A DNA stretch of 54,515 bases, taken from Chara braunii (lineage: Eukaryota > Streptophyta > Charophyceae > Charales > Characeae). The translations under genes were made by a program, and so were the position numbers. Shown piece after piece: positions 9,765 to 20,968 of this stretch. The stretch lies in contig BFEA01000530.1 in assembly GCA_003427395.1 (NCBI GenBank), positions 626,870 through 681,384 on the forward strand, written 5' to 3'. Below the pieces are notes generated by a model. The model searched no databases. It was not told the DNA's origin and saw only the letters and a list, made by a program, of their open reading frames with translations. The stretch's first letter is position 1; every line of letters starts with the position of its first letter.

Positions 9765-9785
9765 AGAAAGGAAGGGTAGAGGAGG
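9765..9785 (+). other. Candidate polypurine tract
   Basis: Twenty of 21 bases are purines (one T at 9777), beginning 12 nt after the integrase stop. Ty3 elements prime plus-strand DNA from such a tract, and the 3' LTR should begin immediately after with TG. TG occurs a few bases later (9790), but nothing matching this start was found upstream of the primer site. Confidence 0.4.
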
Positions 9786-12287
9786 TAATTGGTGGCATCA
9801 ATTTTGGTAACCTTCTTGCTTTTGTATTATGGTTCAGTTGGTTCTGACTTTTGTCTTAGGCTAACCAAGAAAGTTGTAAAGTATTAATTGAAGTATTGAG
9901 GTTGAAAAGTTATCAATAGGATTGTGACTCTTGTTGCAAGATGATTATGATACCAAAGGACTTTGTGAGATTCTTATCATGATTGGATGTTCATTGCAAG
10001 AAGTGTATTGTGAAATAGCTGATGGATACTTATATTGTTGAAGTGTTCATCATATATAAGAAGGACTGGAAAAAAAAAAAAAAAACTGGAATTCTTATGG
10101 GACTCCGTGTATGTGATTATGAATGTAAGAATTCGTCAGTGCGAGTCTAAGGGAATGATCTGTACTTGAGTTATATACCTGACTGGATTAACATGCGTTT
10201 ATTCGTCAGGCATGTGATTCAATTATTTATCTTACTTTATGACTTGACTCTGTGTTAATTGTCATGCAATGAGGAATCCTAATGTTGTGAGCCCCGTAGA
10301 CGGTAGTGAGGCCTGCACCGGAACTTTGTTCGTGGTCCATAGCGGGATGCTGTCATTTCTCCTTTCGAGGGGGATGGCTACACTATCGTCGAAAGGGAGG
10401 AAGGTAGTAATATGTTTGTTGGAACCTGGCTTGTGAGGGTGGCGATTACCGCTCACCATGAGGGAAAGATTAATCACCTTTTCTTTTGTGGTGGATGGGG
10501 TCGCCTCGACTTTATGGTCGGGTCTGATCAGCTTAGGTCATAAGGGAGGGGTAGTTCAACCTTGCTGGTAGGGTACTAACGGATGCATTACACTGGAATC
10601 GGAGGGAAGGTGGTGAGGCTCGAGTCTAAAGCGGGGCTTGATGTCGAGATGTTATCCTTTATGGATTACACCACTCCTCGACGCATTCACAATACATATA
10701 GGAGATAAATCGTGCATGACAATTGAGTTGGAGTGGGAATTAGCCGGACTGGAAAAGGATTTTTGAAAAGGGTGATTTCTCTCTAGGATGGTGCTGGCAC
10801 ATGCTGTAGTATAATGTGAGTACCCTTGTGTTTAGTGGGGGGCCCGGGTTAAAACTCCTGACAACGAGAGACATGCTGAGGTGTTAGGAATGCACCCCCA
10901 TGGACACGAGAGACCCAGGTTAAATTCCTGGCAGTATGTGCTGTGTGACGAAAGACCCGCAGGGGGTTAAGCCTGACGAGACCTAGACAGGGGGTTATAG
11001 CCTGAAGAGAGTCCCAACAGGGGGATAAGCCTGACCCATCTATGAGAGACAAGAAGAGAGAATGAGTGGCCGCCAGTGGGATGACGCTGGGATCATTCTT
11101 CTTAAATGTTCTTGTAACTCCTCACGTTGGATAAAGCCAACGGTGGATTCCAGGTTCCGGGGAAAGACCCGCCGGAGGTTAATTNTGGCCCCATTNNAAC
11201 TCGTGACTGAATGAAAGTGCCTTCGAAGGAAGGTTCGAAAGAATCAAAAGGCTTGAAAGTAAGCCTCTGTATGTTAAAGGCTTGAAAGTAAGCCTCTATC
11301 TGTTTAAGGCTTGAAAGTAAGCCTCTGTTATGATTAGAAGTAAGTCAATGTTTGACGTATTGTGAGTAATGAAATATGCATGGAGTATTTTCATAGAAGA
11401 GTATCCAGGTGATTATAAAAGGAAAGAAAGATGAACGACGGAAACCTCACTTTTTATGAGTGAGTATGTAAGATCTGGATTAATTTCAGATATAATGCGA
11501 TTATGTGATATAATTGGTGAGATCTTATAAAGACTTCCCCTTGTATTGCTTATGATAAGCGATGGGGACGTCGCTTAATGGGGACGGGGAAGGCTGTCGG
11601 GACAGAAACCCCTGTAAGGGTTTCTGCCCGAGTTTGTCAAGGTCAGTCGCTGTCCGAATTTTTTATGGGATTGAGGAACTGGTTGAGATTGACGTTGCCA
11701 AAAGTTGTTCAGACCAACCCTATAACTGAGAAACCTAAAGCCTGATGTCGTTGATGTATGACGTCGTTGACATGGGACGTCGTTGACATGTGACGACAAC
11801 GGTGTCCGTTCGAGACAGCGGGAGTCGGCGCTATGGCCAGTCATCCGCAGGTCTTGACATGGCCGCAGGGGTGCGCGGTCGTAGAAAGTCTTAGACTAGA
11901 CTTATTCTACCTAAAAGATGTTGCGCGGCTGCTAGATATTCATTAGATTTTCTTCCTTTAGATTCTTTCTACATTTTCTTAAAATTTTCAGATTCTTTAT
12001 TCTCTCTTTGTGCCCGTTCTTTTGGCTGCCCCTTTGGTATGGGGTAAGCACAATCGAATGGACTTGCCCCTAAAACAGGGAACTGTCCACTCAGACTGTG
12101 TGTGTGTGTGTAGGAACCAATACCTGCCTGCACCGGTTCGCTGAGGGAAACGGGCAGCAGGACTCTTAGCCTTGGAACCTGGCACCTATGGCGCCCAAGT
12201 TCGGGCGCCTGCAAAAATAAAAGAAATAACGTACCTGGCCACAGTCGGGGCCAGGTTCCCAAACGGTTTGCTGCACTTGGTGGTGCA
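9786..12287. other. Non-coding region after the Ty3 element, with short tandem repeats
   Basis: No gene is recognisable. It may contain a diverged 3' LTR but does not match 902-3423 by eye. 10071-10085 is an A run. 10840-11050 holds loose repeats of a GAGACCC/GGGGGTTAAGCCTGA type. 11250-11336 is a clean 29-bp triplicate. 12060-12287 contains sequence related to the start of the ~0.9-kb repeat (a GTTCCCAA..GGTT.GCTGCAC unit recurs about 127 nt later). Scattered Ns occur near 11185-11197. Confidence 0.5.
11250..11336. repeat. Three 29-bp tandem repeats
   Basis: GGCTTGAAAGTAAGCCTCT starts at 11250, 11279 and 11308. Each unit contains the small palindrome GGCTT..AAGCC. No coding role is apparent. 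Confidence 0.85.
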
Positions 12288-13188
12288 GCAAACTAGCAAG
12301 GGGGCTTGCACCGAATATGGCCAGGGTTGAGAGAGAAAGAGGGCACCTTTCTTAATTTTTGCTTGAACCTGGCCGCTGTCCGGGCCATGTTCCCAAGTGG
12401 TTCGCTGCACCTTGTGCAGCAAACCGGCTAAGAGCCTGNCTCTGAACTTGGCNAGGTCTAGGAGAAGGTGCACTGCTGAGATTGAACCTCAGCAGTAGCA
12501 GACCAACAAGGGTTGTGGCTAGNTACAGCCCCCCCTTGCTGGTTTTACAGCAGGAAGAGGGCCAGGTCCTTTTCTTTATGAGTGGANCTGNCCATTTCTG
12601 CTGTGTGGGGCTGGTATGTGCCCTTGATCTCACCAAGAGATCAAGGGNCCAGCCTNAGCTCGAATTTTTGGCTGAGAGCTCAGGCTGCTACCACTACCTN
12701 NCACAACTATAAAAGCANCCAGCAAGCAGCNAGCCAGCAATCNTTTGTGGCTGGTGCTGCTAGCAATTCACTTGAGTGAATGCTGGCTTGCTGCTGCTGG
12801 NAGGAGCTGCNAGTGAGAGGAGGGGGAACTGCTGCTGGTTGAAGAGGAGGTCTGCAGGCGAGGGAGGAAGAGAACTGCTGGAGGTGGCCATAGCTGTGGA
12901 ACACAGCCATAGCCGCCATCTCAGCAAGGTGAAGAGAGAGGGAATCGCTGGAGGTCTAGAGGGAGCATGAGAGTGAGGGCAGCCATAGCTGCCGCTGCAG
13001 CTGGTGGGGCGCAGAGGAAACTCTGCCCGTTTTGCATGGCAGCGGCAGGGTCTTTAGCAAGCGGCGCAGGGGAAACTCTGCCCGTCTTGCACGGCGGCGG
13101 CGAGTCTTCTGCAAGCGGTGCAGGGGAAACTCTGCCTGTTTGGCACGGCAACGGCGACGCTTTTTTACGGTGATGCGGAAGCGCTGCC
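12288..13188. repeat. ~0.9-kb dispersed or LTR-like repeat, right copy
   Basis: Partner of 1-901, with the same hairpin (12621-12647), TATA-like box (12708-12715) and ~54-bp tandem units. After 13188 the sequence turns AT-rich and unrelated to the left copy. Ns fall at homologous positions in both copies, which suggests both were written from one consensus. Confidence 0.8.
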
Positions 13189-16134
13189 TACTTTTAGTGA
13201 TACTTCGCATAACTTTTTTTGTGCCTTTACGCTTTTTGCGCATTCGCCTTCTCCGTGCACGCATTTGCATGCAATCTCTTGAGCCCCCTTTGTCCAACCT
13301 TCTTCAAGTCTTCTCAATGATCATAACAGTTTTTGTCCCTCCTTTATCCCTCCCTTCTCGTTTTTGGTTTTGCTTTATCTTGGTCCTTGCCTAAACCATC
13401 TTTCGTAACTCCCTTTCCCGCCTTCGCTCCAACCTTCGCACGATCTTGGCTAGTCGACATGGTTGTAGAGATTGAATCATTAAGTGGGGATTCGTCTGAT
13501 CCATTACATTGCGGTTTGACTAATCATGGACTCTTTCTTCGACGACATCATGCACTCCTTAACCTTTTTGCCCCCCTTTCCCTTGCATGCACCCTTGCTC
13601 TCACATCTTTATAACTATCAATATTGCAAGTGTATTTCTCTCACTCTCTTTTACACTATCCTTCAACTTTGGTTAAGTAATGGCTAGCCGGTGGTACTTA
13701 GTGGGTCCAACAGTCTCGATGGGTTGATAACAATATTGTGGAATCTTTTTGGTAGTCGTATGATTGCAGAAATTGAGCAGATTAGCACAGGGGTTGTATC
13801 GATGGAGTGGCAATCACTAGGAGTAGTCGTGGGGTGTATGGCGACGGATTGTCAGTGCTCATGCGATGGTGGCATAGTGATGAATATTGGCGATTGTGTC
13901 ACATTTGTGTGAGAGTAATTCGCTTATCTTGGTTATTTATGTATGATCCTTTAAGTGCAAATTGTGCATGGAGAGGGCATCGTTTATCCTCTTAAATTGT
14001 ACGAATCTTCGATTTTTTAGTTGCTTGACCTTTTATTTGCATGAGCTTTATGCATATGTATGGGTATGACTCTCTCTTGCTTGAATAGATGCATGAAGTC
14101 ATCGGTTGCTTTTGAATAAGAAGATAATGTGGTTTTGGTTTTCGTTACTGTGTGAATTAATTAATATGTAACTTTCGTTACATTCCTCCGATTGCAAGAA
14201 GCATGACACAGATGATTGTTCTTCTATACATGGAGGAGCGTTTCATCTTTGATATCTTCAATGGCTATGATTTCAATTTCTTGAGCAATCTATTTGGTAA
14301 GTGCACAACTTTTATGTGTATGAATGTCTCTCTTTCATTTTGTTTTATGTGGATGTTTTATTTCATGCATAGTAGGATTCTGCTTTTGATTGTTGAAAGT
14401 TTTATGTTCAATCACACAAGTAATTGAGACATTGTGATTGTGCTTCTTTACAAAACATGTATCCATAAGTGTGACAAAAGCGTGAGGTGTGTTCACACAC
14501 ACTGCGTCTCTCATCAACTTCAGTCCCTCCATCCTCGTCATCAACAAACCTGTATGTGACGTCCATTATGCTATATCTATGCACCAACTCACCAACCATC
14601 TGAATTATCATCTAACCCTTAATCTGCTCCAAGAGTCTGAAGCTTCCGCCCCCACAACTAGGGGCACAAACTAGTTCTCAATCCAATCCAATTTTCTCTC
14701 CAATCTTCTCTCTCATTCACCCAATCCTATTCCCAGATAGATGATACTCTTGTGAACCTTTATCTTCTATACAACCCCCCCCCTATGGCCGCACAAGGGT
14801 TACCTACGTCTTTGCCCCAATCATCCTCCCTCATCAAGAAACTATCATCGACCGATTCACCATGTCTATCATACATAGGGACCAGCCTAATCCTTATTAT
14901 CAACCTGGAACTCCCTGTGACGGTCCAACCTCACGCCATGTGCTGTCTTATGGTCGGAATGGTAAAATGTGCGGGACATGCCATGAAAAAACAACAAATG
15001 GGGTGTGTCAAGGATTCTAAAAAAATTCAGCGTGGGGAGATAGACGGAACGAAAATCCCCCCGTGTGTTTCCAGCTTAGTGAGAAATGACCACAGCCGCA
15101 GAAAACAAATAGCATGCGCTATTTTCAAACGGTCGCTTAGTCAAAAAAATATCTTTGAACTTCCATACGGGTTACTCAACGTATTTTCGAACGGAAAGGG
15201 GGGGGTACACACGTGGGATTTTGTTTTCAAATTAAGTCTCAACGCTATTCGTTACAAAACTCGGAATCCGACGTGGATGGCCTCAGCTTGGTCGCTTTTT
15301 CCCTGTATTCATCCTCAGCATGTGTCTGGTAGTGGAACTTTTTTTCCCGATAACGCTCCGTGCAACGACAATCGCTACACAGAGTGTTGGGCCAATGAGG
15401 TGCCACCTCCATCCACGAGATGACAATCAACTCGTTAAAATGCAATACCAATGAGTGCGGGGGAAAATAGGTATCAACAATGACAAAACCAGCGCCTACG
15501 AATCCTGAGCACATTGTTTCGGGAGGAAAATAATAGCGCCCACCAATGTTGGCGAGGACTTCTCGTACATCCCACTCACATACGCGTATTATTTCCTCGT
15601 TATATGAGAACGGGTGTGGCGAGGATATGAGAAGTTGACGCCCATTCGGATCAGGGCAATCAGTTCACATGACATAAGCGAGGATGATTGCGTATGTCTA
15701 ATCAATCCGTTATTCGATCTAAGGAATAAATGACACCACGGTATGCATTATCTTTCACCCACTGTGCAAACCGATCTAAGGTCTAAGTCCATGTAATCCA
15801 ATCAGTCGAGAGAACAACTATCCTTCATTCCTGCGAATAGTTAAGCATGCATCGAAATAATCACATCATATTCCTACTTTGTTCCCGTCATCAGGGTAAC
15901 CACTCAATCGATACATATGTGCGAGAGATCACCCATTCATTAACAATCAAATATCAAGGAGGAGAGAGTGCGACAAGATAAAATCACAAGATCTTGCAAG
16001 TCTCTTTAAATTCAATGATACTCGTTCTCGAGAGATCCTATTGAATTCAACGAGACGAGCAGGATAGGACCTCGGAAGTTGGTAGGGCAAGGGAGTTATC
16101 AGAAAAATCATACATTCACGAAGAAAATATCGAG

Positions 16135-16138
<4 letters not shown>
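13189..16138. other. AT-rich non-coding region
   Basis: No gene is supported. 14480-14740 resembles 22400-22720 (both pass through TCATCAAC-type stretches and end near CAATCCTATTCC), so the two are copies of a diverged dispersed repeat. 14916 carries a terminus-like motif (separate entry). A 223-codon frame at 14752-15423 crosses that motif and is not credited. Confidence 0.5.
14916..15040 (+). repeat. LTR-terminus-like repeat, copy A
   Basis: Begins TGTGACGGTC, with CAACCTCACGCC at 14926-14937 and GGGGTGTGTCAAGGATT about 75 nt later. Related sequence with the same order and similar spacing lies at 40848 and 53898. TGTG starts are typical of plant LTRs. Its extent is unclear. Confidence 0.45.
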
Positions 16139-16227
<89 letters not shown>

Positions 16228-16229
16228 AA
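16139..16229. repeat. (GA)n tract followed by A7 at the gap edge
   Basis: Over 80 bp of GA ends in seven As and then runs into Ns. The same (GA)nA combination with A16 occurs at 20932-20979, directly after an adaptor. Confidence 0.9.
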
Positions 16230-16809
16230 NNNNNNNNNNNNNNNNNNNNNNNNNNNNNNNNNNNNNNNNNNNNNNNNNNNNNNNNNNNNNNNNNNNNNNN
16301 NNNNNNNNNNNNNNNNNNNNNNNNNNNNNNNNNNNNNNNNNNNNNNNNNNNNNNNNNNNNNNNNNNNNNNNNNNNNNNNNNNNNNNNNNNNNNNNNNNNN
16401 NNNNNNNNNNNNNNNNNNNNNNNNNNNNNNNNNNNNNNNNNNNNNNNNNNNNNNNNNNNNNNNNNNNNNNNNNNNNNNNNNNNNNNNNNNNNNNNNNNNN
16501 NNNNNNNNNNNNNNNNNNNNNNNNNNNNNNNNNNNNNNNNNNNNNNNNNNNNNNNNNNNNNNNNNNNNNNNNNNNNNNNNNNNNNNNNNNNNNNNNNNNN
16601 NNNNNNNNNNNNNNNNNNNNNNNNNNNNNNNNNNNNNNNNNNNNNNNNNNNNNNNNNNNNNNNNNNNNNNNNNNNNNNNNNNNNNNNNNNNNNNNNNNNN
16701 NNNNNNNNNNNNNNNNNNNNNNNNNNNNNNNNNNNNNNNNNNNNNNNNNNNNNNNNNNNNNNNNNNNNNNNNNNNNNNNNNNNNNNNNNNNNNNNNNNNN
16801 NNNNNNNNN
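16230..16809. other. Assembly gap (580 Ns)
   Basis: Unsequenced scaffold gap. It is followed by a 103-base G-rich island (16810-16912) whose right edge is an adaptor, so neither side of this join should be trusted. Confidence 0.98.
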
Positions 16810-16912
16810 GGAGAGCGGGGGGGAGGGAGAGAGGGGGGGAAATGAGCTGTTCGAGTGTGTCGCGCACCTCCGTTTGCGAGCAGGAACCCCTGTAGCACAT
16901 TACTGTGTTATC

Positions 16913-16950
16913 CTGTCTCTTATACACATCTAGATGTGTATAAGAGACAG
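16913..16950. other. Nextera mate-pair junction adaptor (artefact)
   Basis: CTGTCTCTTATACACATCT followed by its reverse complement AGATGTGTATAAGAGACAG, 38 bases. This is the transposon mosaic-end pair left at the circularisation junction of Nextera mate-pair libraries and is not genomic. Its translation gives the well-known contaminant peptide SYTHLDVYKRQ. Confidence 0.97.
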
Positions 16951-17024
16951 GTATAGGGTTCTCTACACAGCTATCGACAGGGGGTGTGGGGGAGCGGCCT
17001 TGAAACTCGAAATCCAAGAAAAAG

Positions 17025-17094
<70 letters not shown>

Positions 17095-17312
17095 CTGCAG
17101 TCCATCAAGAGGGCATAGATGAGGAGGAAGTGGAAGGGCGGAGAGGCACTTATATGACTCAGCACAGAGGTACAAGCGTCGGAGAGAATCCTGCGAGATA
17201 GTCTGTCACGGTTCCCTTTCAGTTACTGTCTCCGTCTTCGTTTCTTGGGACATGTGTCAATACACGTACGCATCAACATATCGTCACAGAGCTACAAACT
17301 AAGGGCGCCTTT

Positions 17313-17376
<64 letters not shown>

Positions 17377-20300
17377 CAGGTACGTATAAATATCTATATA
17401 CATTTTTATACGTTTATATCCATATATATATGCCTATGTATTTTATATGTATCTCTATATGTACACATTTATTAAAATCAAGAACGACGGTTCGTCATCT
17501 TCCTGACATTCCGGCTGTTCATTGGTTAGTTCTTGTGGGCGTATCCGTTTCTGGAGTCTTTTCTGCTTGTTTTAATCTTATCATGATCTCATCCATCTTG
17601 ATTCGTCACCGTTGACGTCCTCGTGCGCGTCGTTGGTAAGCCCCTTTTTCCACCATTTTCATTGGCGATTATTCCACTTTCATCGCTCCTGTTCATCGTT
17701 TAGTAGGCGTACCGAACTGCCCACATTGTCGAGCGAGCTAGTGAGGAGGTAGAGGGAGCGTTTCCCTTGGTTCTCATCTCCTTCGACTTCACTTCGTATC
17801 CTCTTATTAACCGTTATCTACCTGCCTATATTTGCAACGTGCCGCATCTCTCAATCTTTGTTCTTCCTTTCGCCTATAATAATAATCACGGCGCTCTTTA
17901 TCATCGCCAACGCCAACGCTGTTATCGTGGTCCCTCTCGTATTCCGCCTCCCTGCCTTGGTTCAAGGAAGGACACGGAGGAGAAAGAAAAATCTTGCCCT
18001 CTCGTATTCCGCCTCCCTCCCATTTTTGTTCCTCGTCTCAATTTAGAGCCCCGAAAGTTCTTCCGCGACCTCCTTCGCCGACTCCGCGTGGTCTCTCTGC
18101 CCCTCGTTGCCGGCGGGATCCTTCAGCGGCGGGTTCTCTTCTCGATTTATTGGTTGCCCCCTTGTTCTGTTGTCACCACCTGTCGGTCGTTATCGCGCTT
18201 GAAGGGTGGAGGGGCATTCTTTATCAGCGAAGCGGTATCAACAAGGCTCAATAGCGATGACGCGGAGATGTTCACATTGTGGTCACAACGGGCATAACTC
18301 ACGGACATGTCCTGACAGAGGAGTACGTCTATTTGGAGTGCGATTGACAGAAAACGCAATGCGGAAGAGCGTCAGCACGGGCAATCTTAATTCGTATCCC
18401 AATGGGAATCAGAGTTCCACTCCCGATAACTCCGAGGGAGCGGCACCACCGGACGGCTACGTTTCCGATGGACTCGTGCAAACTTCGACAAACGCCAGGG
18501 AGAGGAAAAAGGGTAAGCTGCCTTGCCTGCCTGTGCGCAACTCTCACAGCGTGTCCTATGATATGTTGAGCTCGTTCAAGTTTTCACCTTGTGTTTTTCT
18601 CTCCTTCCGACGTTTCTTGCCTCCTTCCGGTCCTCGGTCATCCTCTCTGCATGTATTGGCTTCTGCCTGTGAACCCGTTCTCTTTCTCTTTCTCTTCTTT
18701 CCGCGCCCGCTACTTTTCTCTCGATCTCTCTCTTCATGATTAATTAGTTTCAGCAGAGTGCGTGCCCAGAATGAGGGGGGGAAGTTTTCCCGTTAAGTGC
18801 CCCGCTCTCTCTCGCTGCTCGTACGCGCACCGCGCGTTATCGAGCAGGTATCGAACGCGGAGCAACGTGGATCTGTCTGTCTTTCTCTCTCTCTCTCTCT
18901 GTGTCTCTGTGTGTCCGTCTTTCCCCGTCTCTTTCCGTCTCTCCCTGTTTGTTTCTGTCTGTATCTGTTGTCTCCTTTTCTTTTTCGGTGCCCCGTTTTT
19001 GTTCTCTATGTACTGTTTGTTATACCTGCTACTCTCACCTATAGCAGAATCGCGAACTGTGCCTGAGAGGTAGGATGGCAAGGAGGGCTCGGCGGGGATG
19101 TGGCGCATCCGAAATCCATACCGCTTGAGATCGGGAAGTGGCCCCTAGATGGAAAACGGAGACGGAGCTGCGGGGAGAGGGAGGGGGGCAAAAAAGACTG
19201 TCTGCACCTGGAGCTATATATTTAGCATGCTCAGCACAGCTGTCACTTTTCGCTCCCTCTCCCTCTCTCCCTCTCCCTCTCTCCCTGTCGCCGTCCTGTT
19301 CCCCTTCGCTCGCTAGGCTGGAGGAGTTTTCATGCAATCAGGCGCCGGCCATTTTTTTTTTTTTTTTTTTTTTTCCAGTACGATGCGACTTACGTAATCA
19401 ATTCTTGGCGGCCAAGAAAGCGTGATGCGACGGAAGTGTTCTTTCCAATTTCTTCTATATATAGGCAAAAAGAAACAGAACGTTGAGCATCGTCGTTCTA
19501 ACAGCATCACCCACCTATATAAATATATAAGCAAGCGCTCTGATATCTGTGTGACGATATATAAGCAACCCGATCAGCTTTGCAGGTGGGGCTGTGTGAT
19601 CCATTCTTTTCTCCCTCCAACTTGCGCGTCTGATCGACCTCCCATATCATTTTCAGTTCGTTTGCGTTCTCGCGGATATTCCCTCGGGTTTTCCGTTGTC
19701 CGCTTTCGTCGTCGTTGTCTTCTGGCTCCTTGTCGGGTTTTCCCGTTGTCTTCCCGTTGTCTTCCCGTTGTCTTCCCGTTGTCTTCCGATGATCCATTCT
19801 TTGATCCGTTCTTTCTCCCTCCTTGTCTACATGCCATGGACATAACGTGTATGCTGTGAAAGTAAAACCTCGCACGTTCTGTCTACATTTGCAAGTGTTT
19901 ATCTCCCTCCTTGCCGGGTTTTCTGGTTGTCTTGGAAACGTACCTCGTTCGTGCTTTCTCGGATGCTCTTCCGCGGTGCAGGATTCTCGTCTTCTCGTCA
20001 TAACGAGAGCCATATCTACCACGCGGAGGTCAAGCATGCCTGCGACCTCGTGATCGGCAAACAGTACCAATCCCCATGGACCTTACGCGGTCCCCTCACT
20101 TGTTCCGATTGATCCTGCTTTCACTCTGTAGCACTCCATTTTTGTCTTTGTGTTATTAGCAATATAGATAGAAGAAACAATTCGTAGAGCTGGATGGGCG
20201 GCTTGGTTGGTTGGCTAGGCGCTTCTCCGATTGAGGGTCATATCAGCAAAAAACACACTTATCGAGGGTAATCAGTTAAATGGAAGTTTAGTCCTGGAAT

Positions 20301-20894
20301 CAAGAGGGTAATTAATAACAGAAGTTCAGTCGGGGGATCAAGAAAAAGATGTCGGTTACGCGATTGGTTGGCGCTCCTGCTGTGCTTTTAGGTGTCCCTT
20401 CTGTGTCGCCTGCGGCGGAATGGGTTCTATTGTCGTCCCTCTCATGCTCTGCCACACGATCGATTTCTCCGCAATGGAAGTATCTTCTTCGCTTTTTAAC
20501 CGTGCAAGTTCCCGCCCCCTCTCAGTGCCTTTCTCGCGTTTTTTTCACTTCTCTTTCTGTATTTGGTCTCCTTCCCGCGCTTTATTGGTCGCCTCTGCTC
20601 TTCTGTATCCCCCTTGGAGTTGTCGAAACGGAAGTCGTCAAAGCCACGTTCTCATTCCTTTGGAAGATCTCGTCGGTGTGGCGCTCAAAATTTGCCCGCA
20701 GGCGTAAAAGATTGTTCATTTTCGTCAGGATGGCGTTTTCTTTTACCCCCGGAAAAGGGCTCTACTTCATTGTAGGATGCGATTTACCATTGCGATGCGC
20801 CTCTCCCGTGTTCTCTTAACCGTAAACGCAGATGCCTTTTTTTAATCCTCTTTCTACTTTTGCTCTACGGTTTTTTAACCGCACTGCTCAGGGC
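16951..20894. repeat. Duplicate block A of the MYB exon 1-intron 1 region (probable misassembly)
   Basis: Corresponds base for base, as far as I could compare, to 26977-30920 at a constant offset of 10026. Lengths agree through GA, GT and poly(T) microsatellites (GA 17031-17092, GT/GA 17312-17374, T 19352-19374) and an 11-bp CTTCCCGTTGT array near 19740-19785. Real duplicates seldom keep such tracts identical. Both ends are junction adaptors. I infer that this block does not exist separately in the genome. Confidence 0.9.
18257..18512 (+). pseudogene. Duplicate of MYB exon 1 (assembly artefact)
   Basis: Encodes the same 85 residues as 28283-28538: zinc knuckle [21 protein letters not shown] and DGYVSDGL, ending at a GTAAGC donor. 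No downstream exons follow: the block ends at 20894 inside intron 1, at an adaptor. It should not be counted as a second gene. A real partial duplication is the less likely alternative. Confidence 0.85.
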
Positions 20895-20930
20895 CTGTCT
20901 CTTATACACATCTAGATGTGTATAAGAGAC

Positions 20931-20932
<2 letters not shown>
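20895..20932. other. Nextera mate-pair junction adaptor (artefact)
   Basis: Complete 38-base copy of the same adaptor pair. Left of it is intron-1 sequence that continues differently at 30921; right of it is (GA)nA16. Confidence 0.97.

Positions 20933-20968
<36 letters not shown>

Larger units (their letters stand above)
3146..9785 (+). mobile_element. Degenerate Ty3/gypsy LTR retrotransposon
   Basis: The order is TATA box, tRNA-Asp primer site, Gag, zinc knuckle, aspartic protease, RT, RNase H, integrase zinc finger, DDE core, GPY module and a purine-rich tract. The protease-RT-RH-IN order defines Ty3/gypsy (Metaviridae-type) rather than Copia. The coding region is broken: TAG at 4642 between the Gag basic region and zinc knuckle, a 25-bp duplication at 4726-4775, a frame change at about 6397, further changes near 8530 and 8775, and TAG at 9385. 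The RT active-site box is YIDY. These point to a copy that can no longer move by itself, although the stop at 4642 and the shift at 6397 could be expression signals. The 3' LTR was not found, so the outer limits are open. Confidence 0.9.

Noticed and set aside
11250-11336. CRISPR-like array (short repeats at 11250, also 53620 and 19740)
   Set aside because: Units are directly tandem without unique spacers, and the genome is eukaryotic.
1-13188. The ~0.9-kb repeats as LTRs of the Ty3 element
   Set aside because: The primer-binding site is about 2.5 kb beyond the left repeat and the polypurine tract about 2.5 kb before the right repeat, so they cannot be adjacent LTRs of this element.
14752-15423. 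223-codon open frame
   Set aside because: It runs through the terminus-like repeat at 14916, has no domain or compositional sign of coding, and contains simple-sequence stretches.
16079-17122. Frames through GA tracts, Ns and the adaptor
   Set aside because: They are Glu-Arg or Ser-Leu dipeptide runs, runs of X, and the adaptor peptide.
18257-20894. A second, tandem MYB gene
   Set aside because: Identical to the downstream copy, lacks exons 2 and 3, and ends at a library adaptor.
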